Source: an uncultured Verrucomicrobiota bacterium (GTDB lineage: Bacteria; Verrucomicrobiota; Kiritimatiellia; RFP12; UBA1067). From it: 14,031 nt of DNA. Position 1 is the first letter of the stretch. Each line of letters opens with the position of its first letter. The notes under the pieces were generated by a model. That model worked only from the letters and a program-made list of their open reading frames with translations, was not told the DNA's origin and did no database searches. The position numbers were made by a program, and so were the translations under genes. Positions 1 to 6,758 of the stretch are shown here, in pieces. The stretch is from assembly GCA_946628745.1 (NCBI GenBank), contig CAMOXA010000025.1, positions 1 to 14,031 on the forward strand, in the 5' to 3' direction.

Positions 1-1149
1 GACAAGCCGAACGACGACAATTTCAACTGCAACGGCATCGTCGCGGCCGACCGCACGTACCATCCCGGCGCGTACGAGGTGAAGCACGCCTACCAGCCGG
101 TGCACGTCGACTCGTGGGACTGGCCGGCCAGAAAGGCGAAGATATACAACGCCTGGCGCTTCACGTCTCTTGACGGGGTGAGGGGCGCCTGGAAGGTCGA
201 GAAGGCCGGCCGGCTTGTCGCGAAGGGTGTTTTGAACCTCGCTGGCATCGGGCCTGACACGGTCGCGGAAGTGGGCGTACCCGACGCGCCGGACGGCGAC
301 ACGATAACATTCGCGTTTTTGCGTCCCGGCGACAGCTCGCCGTTCGCGCACGACCAGTTCTCGAAGCCGTTCGCAGGGGCTGCGGCGCGTCCCGCGACGC
401 GCTGGAAGAGCGCGAAGGCGGGGGCGTTCAAGATGAACTTCTGGCGCGCGCCGACCGACAACGACCGTGGCTGGAACATGGCAGAAAAGTGCAAGGTCTG
501 GCGCGAGGCGACCGAGAGCCAGAAGGCCCCGGCCGGCGCCGCGGCCTCGCTCGAAGTCGCCGACGCCGACGCGGGCGCCGGGCGCACGCTCGTCGAATTC
601 TCGCTCGATGTCGAGGACGGCTCGCTCGCGAAGGTGCCGCGCGCAGGCGTGACATTCAAGATTCCGCGCCGGTTCAGCCACGTCAAGTGGTATGGCATGG
701 GCCCGTGGGAGAACTACTCCGACCGTGCGACCGCGGCATATCTCGACACGCACAAGGCCGAGATCGGACTCTCCAGCGGCCTCGCGGGAGATGACGGCGC
801 GATATCGTACGTCAAAAACGGCCTCAACCCCGACAACTACTCCGAGCCGGGCGAGCAGGGCTACCGCACTAACTGCAGCTGGGTGGAGTTTTCGGACGAT
901 TCGGGCAAGAAGATCCGCGTCACTGCGCTGGGCGCGCCGTTTGGCTTCAACGCCTGGCCGTACTCCCAGGAATCGCTCGCCAAGGCGAAGCACCAGTGGG
1001 ACCTTCGCGACGAGGGTGAGATTACGGTCAACATCGATGCGGTGCAGATGGGCGTCGGCGGCGACGACAGCTGGGGCGCGCGCCCGCACGACCCCTATAT
1101 GCCCGGCAAGGGACATTACGCCGTATCGTTCCTGGTCGAGGGCCTATAA
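1..1149 (+). CDS. GH2 beta-galactosidase, C-terminal part (5' end cut by the window)
   Basis: The frame is open from base 1 to the TAA at 1147-1149, giving 382 residues. It would hydrolyse beta-galactosides as a glycoside hydrolase family 2 enzyme. The first residues (NGIVAADRTYHPGAYEVKHA) match the segment that follows the catalytic TIM barrel in LacZ-type enzymes, so the catalytic glutamates lie upstream of the window. The rest is the 'small chain' domain 5. FWRAPTDNDRG is at about 439-471, GMGPWENYSDR at about 694-726, and the hallmark QMGVGGDDSWGARPH at about 1044-1089. The usual PSENG-type loop is altered to EPGEQG. The next gene starts 14 bases downstream, so co-transcription is possible, although a sugar hydrolase is not obviously part of the lipid/glycan operon that follows. 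The family call is firm; the exact substrate is not known. Confidence 0.95.
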   Translation, partial: DKPNDDNFNCNGIVAADRTYHPGAYEVKHAYQPVHVDSWDWPARKAKIYNAWRFTSLDGVRGAWKVEKAGRLVAKGVLNLAGIGPDTVAEVGVPDAPDGDTITFAFLRPGDSSPFAHDQFSKPFAGAAARPATRWKSAKAGAFKMNFWRAPTDNDRGWNMAEKCKVWREATESQKAPAGAAASLEVADADAGAGRTLVEFSLDVEDGSLAKVPRAGVTFKIPRRFSHVKWYGMGPWENYSDRATAAYLDTHKAEIGLSSGLAGDDGAISYVKNGLNPDNYSEPGEQGYRTNCSWVEFSDDSGKKIRVTALGAPFGFNAWPYSQESLAKAKHQWDLRDEGEITVNIDAVQMGVGGDDSWGARPHDPYMPGKGHYAVSFLVEGL

Positions 1150-1163
1150 GCCGGGACGGATTC

Positions 1164-2567
1164 ATGGACACGCCGATCGCGATTGTTGGCATGAGCTGCA
1201 GATTCGCCGGGTGCGCTTCGCTCCCGGCGTTCTGGGACGCAATAATGGGCAATCGCGTGATGCTGTCGGCGCCGGACGTCGACGCCGAACTGCCGTTCGG
1301 GCAGAGCAATATCTTCGACCGGCCGTATCCTGCGCGCATCGGGCAGCTCGGCGACTTGTACGCGTGCGTCCCGTCAATGCAGAATTTCCCGCGGCAGGTG
1401 AACGCAGGCGAGAACCAGGACCTGTACTTCGCCACGCAACTCGCGTTCGACGCGCTCGCCGACGCGTCGATGCGCGTGCATTCCCGCGAGCCCGTCCGCG
1501 GCACCGTCAGGCTCGCGTATGCGCCGCCTTTCAATTCTTCGACGGTCAACTGGCTGCAGCATACGGTGTTTCTCGACCAGTCGATGGAGATAATACGCCG
1601 CTTCATGCCTAGCGCGCCCGAGGCGTTGCTGGAGGCCACGAGGGCCAAACTTAAAGAGTCTTTGCCCGAACCGAACGCCGCGTCGTTTCTGCTCGGCTCG
1701 GGCTACAGGTTCGTGTCGTGGATAGCCCGCGAGTGCGCATTCTCCGGGGCGGCGACGACGCTGGACGCCGGCATCATAAGCGGCGGCGCGGCGCTGATGT
1801 GCGCCGTTGAGGATCTAAGGCTCGGCCACGCCGACGTGTCTCTCGCGGGGGCGGTCACGCCGCCCCTAGGTCGCGCGTATCTCGAAGGTCTCTCGGGCGA
1901 GATCGATTTCTCGCTGCGTCAAGAGCTGCACCCTTTCGCCGAAAACCAGGACGGGACGATACCGGGGGAGGGCGGCGCGTTTTTCGTGCTCAAGCGCAGG
2001 GAAGACGCGCTCAAGGCGCACGACAGAATATACGCGCTTATCAAGTCCGTCACGATCGGCCACAATCCCGAAGACGATTCGTCGGCCATTCTCGGCGAAG
2101 CGATACGCGACGCAGGCGCGTCAGTGCAGTCGATAGGGCTCGTCGAAGCGGACGGCTCCGGAATAAAGGAGCTGGAGGCCAGGGAGGTCGCGGCCATCCA
2201 CAGGCTGTGGGGCGAACACAAGCCGGGCGGGCCGCTCGTCGGTCTCGGGTCCGTAAAAGGCAACATCGGCCACACGCTTAAAGCGTCGATAGCGGCCGCC
2301 GTCGCGAAGGCGGCGCTCGCGCTCAGGTACAGAGTGCTGCCGCCGCAGATCGCGCCTGATCAGCCGCTGGACTCGATAGCCAACATAGCCTCGAGCGCAT
2401 ATCTCCTGACGGAGGCGCGCCCGTGGATAACAGGCGACAGCGCGAACCCGCGCCGGGCGGCGGTGATCGCGTCGAACTTCGACCCGTGCAATCCTGTCGG
2501 CGTCGCCAGCCGCGGCGGCAGAAGCGCGGCGATTGTAATGGAAGAAGAACCGGAGGACAGGATATGA
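1164..2567 (+). CDS. Beta-ketoacyl synthase-fold protein with its catalytic residues replaced (KS0 / chain-length-factor-like)
   Basis: This 467-residue protein has the thiolase fold of ketosynthases, which normally condense acyl and malonyl units on an acyl carrier protein. The start (MDTPIAIVGMSCRF) is the classic KS N-terminus, and the fold is continued by LRLGHADVSLAGAV (218-231), IPGEGGAFFVL (266-276) and GSVKGNIGH (362-370). The catalytic positions are changed. The segment that should read DAACASS reads DAGIISG (201-207), so the active-site Cys is Ile204. EAHGTGT reads EADGSGI (328-334), so the first catalytic His is Asp330. Only His370 remains. The C-terminal GGTNAH motif has become DPCNPV. 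It should therefore not elongate by itself and may be a chain-length-factor-like or scaffold partner. Its stop overlaps the next start (ATGA), which suggests stoichiometric synthesis with that protein. The fold is sure; loss of activity is inferred. Confidence 0.9.
   Translation: MDTPIAIVGMSCRFAGCASLPAFWDAIMGNRVMLSAPDVDAELPFGQSNIFDRPYPARIGQLGDLYACVPSMQNFPRQVNAGENQDLYFATQLAFDALADASMRVHSREPVRGTVRLAYAPPFNSSTVNWLQHTVFLDQSMEIIRRFMPSAPEALLEATRAKLKESLPEPNAASFLLGSGYRFVSWIARECAFSGAATTLDAGIISGGAALMCAVEDLRLGHADVSLAGAVTPPLGRAYLEGLSGEIDFSLRQELHPFAENQDGTIPGEGGAFFVLKRREDALKAHDRIYALIKSVTIGHNPEDDSSAILGEAIRDAGASVQSIGLVEADGSGIKELEAREVAAIHRLWGEHKPGGPLVGLGSVKGNIGHTLKASIAAAVAKAALALRYRVLPPQIAPDQPLDSIANIASSAYLLTEARPWITGDSANPRRAAVIASNFDPCNPVGVASRGGRSAAIVMEEEPEDRI
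2552..2556 (+). promoter_or_regulatory. Shine-Dalgarno site fixing the start of the AT/DH/PPTase gene
   Basis: GGAGG lies 7 bases before the ATG at 2564, inside the end of the ketosynthase-like gene. It picks 2564 over the in-frame ATG at 2423, which would add 47 low-complexity, Arg-rich residues overlapping the ketosynthase gene. Confidence 0.8.
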
Positions 2568-5500
2568 CAGAGCAGATTCCATCTCCGGGCGGCTCCGAAC
2601 TGGTCGTCTTGTCCGCGCCCGACGAAGCGGCGCTCGTGGCCGAGATATCGCGATTCGCGACATTTATCGACAGAATACCGGACGCGAGGCTCGTCGACAT
2701 CGCCTATACGGCCAGTCTGACGAAGGGGCGGGCGGTCCTGGCGATAGTCGCGTCGTCCGCCCAGGATCTGCGCGAAAGGCTGGCTTCCGCCGGCAGGCGT
2801 CTCGCCGGCGGCGTCGCGACGAGACTGAGGGACAAGAGCGGGACCTACTACTCGCGGGAGCATTTGCTCGACGGCGGCAAGCTGGCGTTCGTCTATCCGG
2901 GGCCGATGTCGTTCTATCCGGACATGATGCGCGATCTCGTCGTGCAGCACCCGGAGTGCCGCGGACCGTTCGACGAGTTGGAAGAGGCGCTTTCGGGCGA
3001 GCCGGAGTTCTCGCCTTCCAACTTCATCTTTCCGCCGGCGCCGTACTACAGGCATGACGCGGACATCTTCAGTTCGGGCGCGTACTCCCAGGCGTTCGTC
3101 GCCACTTACGCCGGATGCGCGGCGCTCTCGCGGCTTCTGGACGCGGCGGGCGTGCGGCCGGACGGGCTGGTGGGCTGCGGCGGGGGCGATCTCGCGGCGG
3201 TGATGAAGTCCGGCGCGATGGGCGCCGCGGCCAGGCGCGACGAGCGCGTCAAAATACTCCGCGACATTTACAGAGTGGTCAGCAAGGCCGTCGATCACGA
3301 GGGCCTGCCGAAGACGTCGATGTTCACCGTCCTGCCGCGCCGCGAAGAGGATATCGGCTTGCTCATCGCGTCGTTCCCGAAGGGCAAGGCGTATCTCGTC
3401 GCCGATTTCTCCCCGAGAATGAAAACGGTGGCTGTCGAGCCGTCCTTCGAAGACGAGGCTCTCAAGGCGTTCACCGACGCCGGGATGAGGGTTCTGAGGC
3501 TCGATCTGGACAGGCCGTTCAACACGCCGCGGTGCGAGTCGATAGTCCCGGCCGTCAAGAAATTCGCCTCGTCCTGGCTCAAGCAGAAGCCCGCGTGCGA
3601 GGTGTATTCGTGCGGAATCGCCGACAGACTTTCGGAAAAGCCGCGCCACGCCCGAAACGACACGGCGGAACGCTGGGCCAAGCCGGTGCGTTTCGCGGAC
3701 ACGATCAGGAAAATGCACGACGACGGCTACCGCGTGTTTCTGGAGGTGGGACCGCGCGGCCTCATGACAAGCGCAGTCGAAGAAACGTTGAAGGGGCGGG
3801 CCTTCGCGGCGGTCGCGATGAATTCCATACACCGCAGCGCCGTTCTCCAGACCCAGCACGCCCTCGCCCAGCTCGCCTCGCTCGGGGCGCCGATGGACAT
3901 ATCGGGATTCTTCGTCCGCCGCAACGCCCGCAAGCTCGATCTGGACGCGACGCTCTCGATGGAGTTTCGCGCTGTGTCGGAAAGGCGCCTGTCGCGCGCA
4001 TTCCCGAAACTTACGCTTCTGGGCGAGCCTCTGGACGCCGCCACCTATGTGCGCGAACCGAAGGGCCGCGGCGGCAGGGCGGCGGCGCGCGCCGCAGCGA
4101 AAGCCGCCCAGGAGAGTTCCCGGCGCCAGTACGAGGCGGGCGCCGCCGAGCCTCTTATATCGGACGCCCCGCCGACACAGTCCGTGCCGGGGGTATCCTA
4201 CGAATTCACCAAGCTTTTCAGAATATCCGACGCACCGTTTATCGGCGATTTCGCCTACGGCTCCAGCCAGCTGTCGTATGCGGACCCGAACCTGCGCGGA
4301 CTCGTCATGCTGCCTATCGCGATCGCCACCGAGATCATGGCCGAGACCGCCCAGCGCGTCGTGCCGAACTGGCAGCTTCTCAGGGTCGAGGACTTCGTCT
4401 GCCGCAGGCGCATGCCTTTCGCGAAGGGCGAACTGAATCTAACCGTCCACGCCGAGCGCGTGTCGCCAGACGACCCGGCGACCGCCGCGGTCAAAGTACA
4501 GATACGCTCGGAATCGACCGACGCGAAATTCACGTGGCCGCTCATGGAAGCGAACTGCATTTTCGCGTCCTCTTCGCTCCCGACGATTCCGGCCTCGGTC
4601 GAGCCGCTCGCCCATCCGCGCACGGTCCATTGGTCGGGGCGCGACATATATCCGGCGAGGATTGGCGCGGGCAGCAGGCTAAGAGGCATAACCTTCGCCG
4701 AGAGCTGGTCCGAAAGCGGCATCGACTACGAGGTCGCGGTTCCGCCGCTCGCGGGCAATGTCGCCTTTACCAGAATGCCGGTATGGTCCGTAAACCCGCT
4801 GCTTTTGCAGATTGTCGCCAGCGGCTTCAGGCTGTGGCGGTGCCACGAAAAATTCTCGGGTGCGTTCTCTTTTCCGTTCCGCTACAGAAGCGTGGAGTTC
4901 AGGGCACCGATCCCGAATGAAGGTACGCGGCTTAAATGCTACCTGCGGCTCACCGGCGTGACGCCGCGTTCTCACCTTTGCGACATAACGGTTACTGACG
5001 GCAACGGCAACGTCGTCATCGCGATCGAAGGCTGGGAGGAGCTCACGGAGCGCGTGCCCAAGGAATTCTGCAACATGGTCCTGCAGCCGGCGACGACATT
5101 TCTGTCGCAGAGCGTTTCGCCGGAGTTCTTCGGCGATCCCGGCACCGACGTCGCCTCGGCGGTCATCACCGAAGTGCCGTACGTCATGTTCGAACGCAAC
5201 GAGGAGCTCTGGCTGAAGATTCTGAGCAACGTGATACTGAATGCGCCGGAACGCAAGGAGCTCCTCGAGATGAAAGGCTCCGTCGCGCGTCGCACCGAAT
5301 GGCTTTTCGGGCGCATCGCGGCAAAGGAAGCAGTACGCCGCTACCTGAAGGACTTCCACCAGGCGCGGTGGAGCTACGCCGACGTGCAGATATGGCCAAA
5401 CGAAAACGGCAAACCGCAGGCCATCGGCGCGTGGGGCGACAACCTCTCCTCGCGCCTCGACGTGGCCATCGCCCACACTTCGCAATTCGTGATCGCCCTG

Positions 5501-5884
5501 GCGGCGGCCAACGCGAGGGTAGGCGTGGATGTGGAGTCCGCAACGCGAAACCTTTCCGAAGAGTTCACCTACGGCGTGTTCTTGCCGGACGAACTGGAGC
5601 ACGCGACGAAATCGGCGAACGCCTCCCAGACGATAATCCGCTTCTGGTGCGCCAAAGAGGCCGTTTCGAAAGCGCTTGGCACCGGCATACGCTACTCGCC
5701 GAAAGAAATGATGATATCCGGTTTCCTCGCCGATTCCGGCAAGGTGAGCGTACGGCTGACAGGGGCTTGGGTGGAGGTCTTCAAGAATTTCCAGGGCCGC
5801 GACATACCGGTTTCGACGCGCATAGCCAAGGAGCACGCGCTCGCCTTCTGCTTCATACCCGCGTCAATGTTCAATGAAGAGTGA
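2564..5884 (+). CDS. Polyketide/secondary-lipid synthase-like protein: AT-like, DH-like and PPTase domains
   Basis: The protein has 1106 residues. Residues about 106-450 resemble a malonyl-transferase (AT) domain (FVYPGPMSFYPDM; FADTIRKM...GYRVFLEVGPRG). The GHSLGE nucleophile elbow reads GCGGGD (204-209), so Ser is Gly206, and the AFHSP catalytic His is Asn320 (FNTP). After an Ala/Arg-rich linker (500-530), residues about 544-840 resemble a double-hotdog dehydratase. The DHxxxGxxxxP motif reads DPNLRGLVMLP (574-584), with Pro575 at the His position, and the expected Asp in the second half appears to be Gln749. Residues about 905-1100 form an Sfp-type 4'-phosphopantetheinyl transferase with intact GVDVE (987-991) and FWCAKEAVSKALG (1027-1039). 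That domain should activate carrier proteins. I see no carrier-protein (DSL) motif here or elsewhere in the window. The start at ATG 2564 is supported by GGAGG and by overlap with the upstream stop. Confidence 0.87.
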   Translation: MTEQIPSPGGSELVVLSAPDEAALVAEISRFATFIDRIPDARLVDIAYTASLTKGRAVLAIVASSAQDLRERLASAGRRLAGGVATRLRDKSGTYYSREHLLDGGKLAFVYPGPMSFYPDMMRDLVVQHPECRGPFDELEEALSGEPEFSPSNFIFPPAPYYRHDADIFSSGAYSQAFVATYAGCAALSRLLDAAGVRPDGLVGCGGGDLAAVMKSGAMGAAARRDERVKILRDIYRVVSKAVDHEGLPKTSMFTVLPRREEDIGLLIASFPKGKAYLVADFSPRMKTVAVEPSFEDEALKAFTDAGMRVLRLDLDRPFNTPRCESIVPAVKKFASSWLKQKPACEVYSCGIADRLSEKPRHARNDTAERWAKPVRFADTIRKMHDDGYRVFLEVGPRGLMTSAVEETLKGRAFAAVAMNSIHRSAVLQTQHALAQLASLGAPMDISGFFVRRNARKLDLDATLSMEFRAVSERRLSRAFPKLTLLGEPLDAATYVREPKGRGGRAAARAAAKAAQESSRRQYEAGAAEPLISDAPPTQSVPGVSYEFTKLFRISDAPFIGDFAYGSSQLSYADPNLRGLVMLPIAIATEIMAETAQRVVPNWQLLRVEDFVCRRRMPFAKGELNLTVHAERVSPDDPATAAVKVQIRSESTDAKFTWPLMEANCIFASSSLPTIPASVEPLAHPRTVHWSGRDIYPARIGAGSRLRGITFAESWSESGIDYEVAVPPLAGNVAFTRMPVWSVNPLLLQIVASGFRLWRCHEKFSGAFSFPFRYRSVEFRAPIPNEGTRLKCYLRLTGVTPRSHLCDITVTDGNGNVVIAIEGWEELTERVPKEFCNMVLQPATTFLSQSVSPEFFGDPGTDVASAVITEVPYVMFERNEELWLKILSNVILNAPERKELLEMKGSVARRTEWLFGRIAAKEAVRRYLKDFHQARWSYADVQIWPNENGKPQAIGAWGDNLSSRLDVAIAHTSQFVIALAAANARVGVDVESATRNLSEEFTYGVFLPDELEHATKSANASQTIIRFWCAKEAVSKALGTGIRYSPKEMMISGFLADSGKVSVRLTGAWVEVFKNFQGRDIPVSTRIAKEHALAFCFIPASMFNEE

Positions 5885-6758
5885 ATTCCCAGAATACGCC
5901 TGCGCATATGCGAAAAGGCTCGCCGCGAAGTCTCCGCGCTTCGCGCTTCAAGTCTACGACCCGCAGACGCCCGGGCGCGTGCGAGAGCGCTACGGCGTCG
6001 ATCCGTTCGGCGAACTCGCCGGCGCGTCCGTGTGCCGCGGGCTCAAGCAGCGTTTTCCGGACCGCGTTCTTGTGATGACCGCCAAGCGCTGCTTCATGAA
6101 CTGCCGGCACTGCACCAGGCGCGGGCTTCTCGGCGCGGCGGAGGTCGTCAAGACGGATGCTGAACTGGCGGCGTGCGTAGACTATGTAAAGGCGCGGCCG
6201 AAGGTGCGCGACGTGCTGCTTTCGGGCGGCGACGTGCTGACTCTTCACGACAGCGAAGTCGTGCGCTTTGTCGACGCGTTCGCCGGCCTCGACCAGGTGG
6301 AGGTCGTGCGCGTCTGCACGCGTGCTCTCGCGGCGAATCCGTCCCGCGTCACGCCCGCACTCGCCAAGGCGCTCGCCAGGTCGCGAAAGGTGTGGGTCAA
6401 TACGCAGTTCAACTGCGCCGACGAGGTTACAGACGAGGCTCGCGCCGCCGCCGCGCTTTTTGTAGACTCGGGCATCCCGGTCTCGTGCCAGACGGTGCTT
6501 CTGAAAGGCGTCAACGATTCCGCCGCCGAGATGCTGCGGCTGCTCAGGGCGCTTTCGGCCGCGCGTATACGGCCGTACTACGTTTTCATGTGCGACCCGG
6601 TCGCGGGGACCGGGCGTTTTCGCGTTCCCCTCTCCAAAGCCCGCGACATCGAACGGCGGTGCGCGGAATCGATCGGAGGGCTCGCCATGCCGCGCTTCGT
6701 CAGCGACGTTCCTGGCGCCCGGCGCAAAATCCCGATATCAGAGGAGGCTCCCCGCTGA
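5874..6758 (+). CDS. kamA: Lysine 2,3-aminomutase-like radical SAM enzyme (short form)
   Basis: This 294-residue protein is predicted to move the alpha-amino group of lysine to the beta carbon, using SAM, a 4Fe-4S cluster and PLP. The cluster motif CFMNCRHCTRR gives Cys73, Cys77 and Cys80, and it is of KamA type rather than EpmB type. LLSGGD (115-120), WVNTQFN (174-180) and QTVLLKGVND (206-215) follow. Recalled key residues of the clostridial enzyme (carboxylate-binding Arg134, amine-binding Asp293 and Asp330, PLP-binding Lys337) map to Arg82, Asp241, Asp278 and Lys285 with identical spacing from the third Cys. This argues for lysine rather than glutamate. It is about 50 residues shorter at the N-terminus and about 70 at the C-terminus than the roughly 416-residue clostridial enzyme. 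It overlaps the preceding gene by 11 bases, with no clear Shine-Dalgarno site. No AblB acetyltransferase, EF-P or EpmA gene is nearby. Confidence 0.85.
   Translation: MKSEFPEYACAYAKRLAAKSPRFALQVYDPQTPGRVRERYGVDPFGELAGASVCRGLKQRFPDRVLVMTAKRCFMNCRHCTRRGLLGAAEVVKTDAELAACVDYVKARPKVRDVLLSGGDVLTLHDSEVVRFVDAFAGLDQVEVVRVCTRALAANPSRVTPALAKALARSRKVWVNTQFNCADEVTDEARAAAALFVDSGIPVSCQTVLLKGVNDSAAEMLRLLRALSAARIRPYYVFMCDPVAGTGRFRVPLSKARDIERRCAESIGGLAMPRFVSDVPGARRKIPISEEAPR
6741..6747 (+). promoter_or_regulatory. Shine-Dalgarno site for the ParB-like/membrane protein
   Basis: GAGGAGG ends 10 bases before ATG 6758, within the last codons of the aminomutase gene. It supports 6758 as the start; the open frame extends far upstream (to 6173) only as a shadow of the aminomutase gene. 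Confidence 0.7.

Noticed and set aside
2423..2563. Upstream extension of the AT/DH/PPTase gene to ATG 2423.
   Set aside because: The extra 47 residues are the ketosynthase gene read in another frame; GGAGG and the ATGA overlap favour 2564.
2360..3859. Long minus-strand open frame (499 codons), with similar ones at 4679-5836, 10814-12289 and 12168-13346.
   Set aside because: They lie opposite well-supported genes, are rich in Arg/Ala/Asp/Glu typical of reverse-strand reading of GC-rich codons, and show no recognisable motifs.
4061..4160. Possible acyl carrier protein in the Ala/Arg-rich linker between the AT-like and DH-like regions.
   Set aside because: It is low-complexity, with no G-x-DSL phosphopantetheine site and too short for a carrier domain.
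6173..6757. Upstream extension of the ParB-like/membrane gene to 6173.
   Set aside because: It is an Arg-rich shadow of the aminomutase gene. GAGGAGG before 6758 and the TGATG junction fix the start.
5874..6758. EF-P beta-lysylation (EpmB-type) enzyme.
   Set aside because: The cluster motif is CxMNCRHCTRR as in KamA rather than the EpmB pattern, and no efp or epmA gene is nearby.
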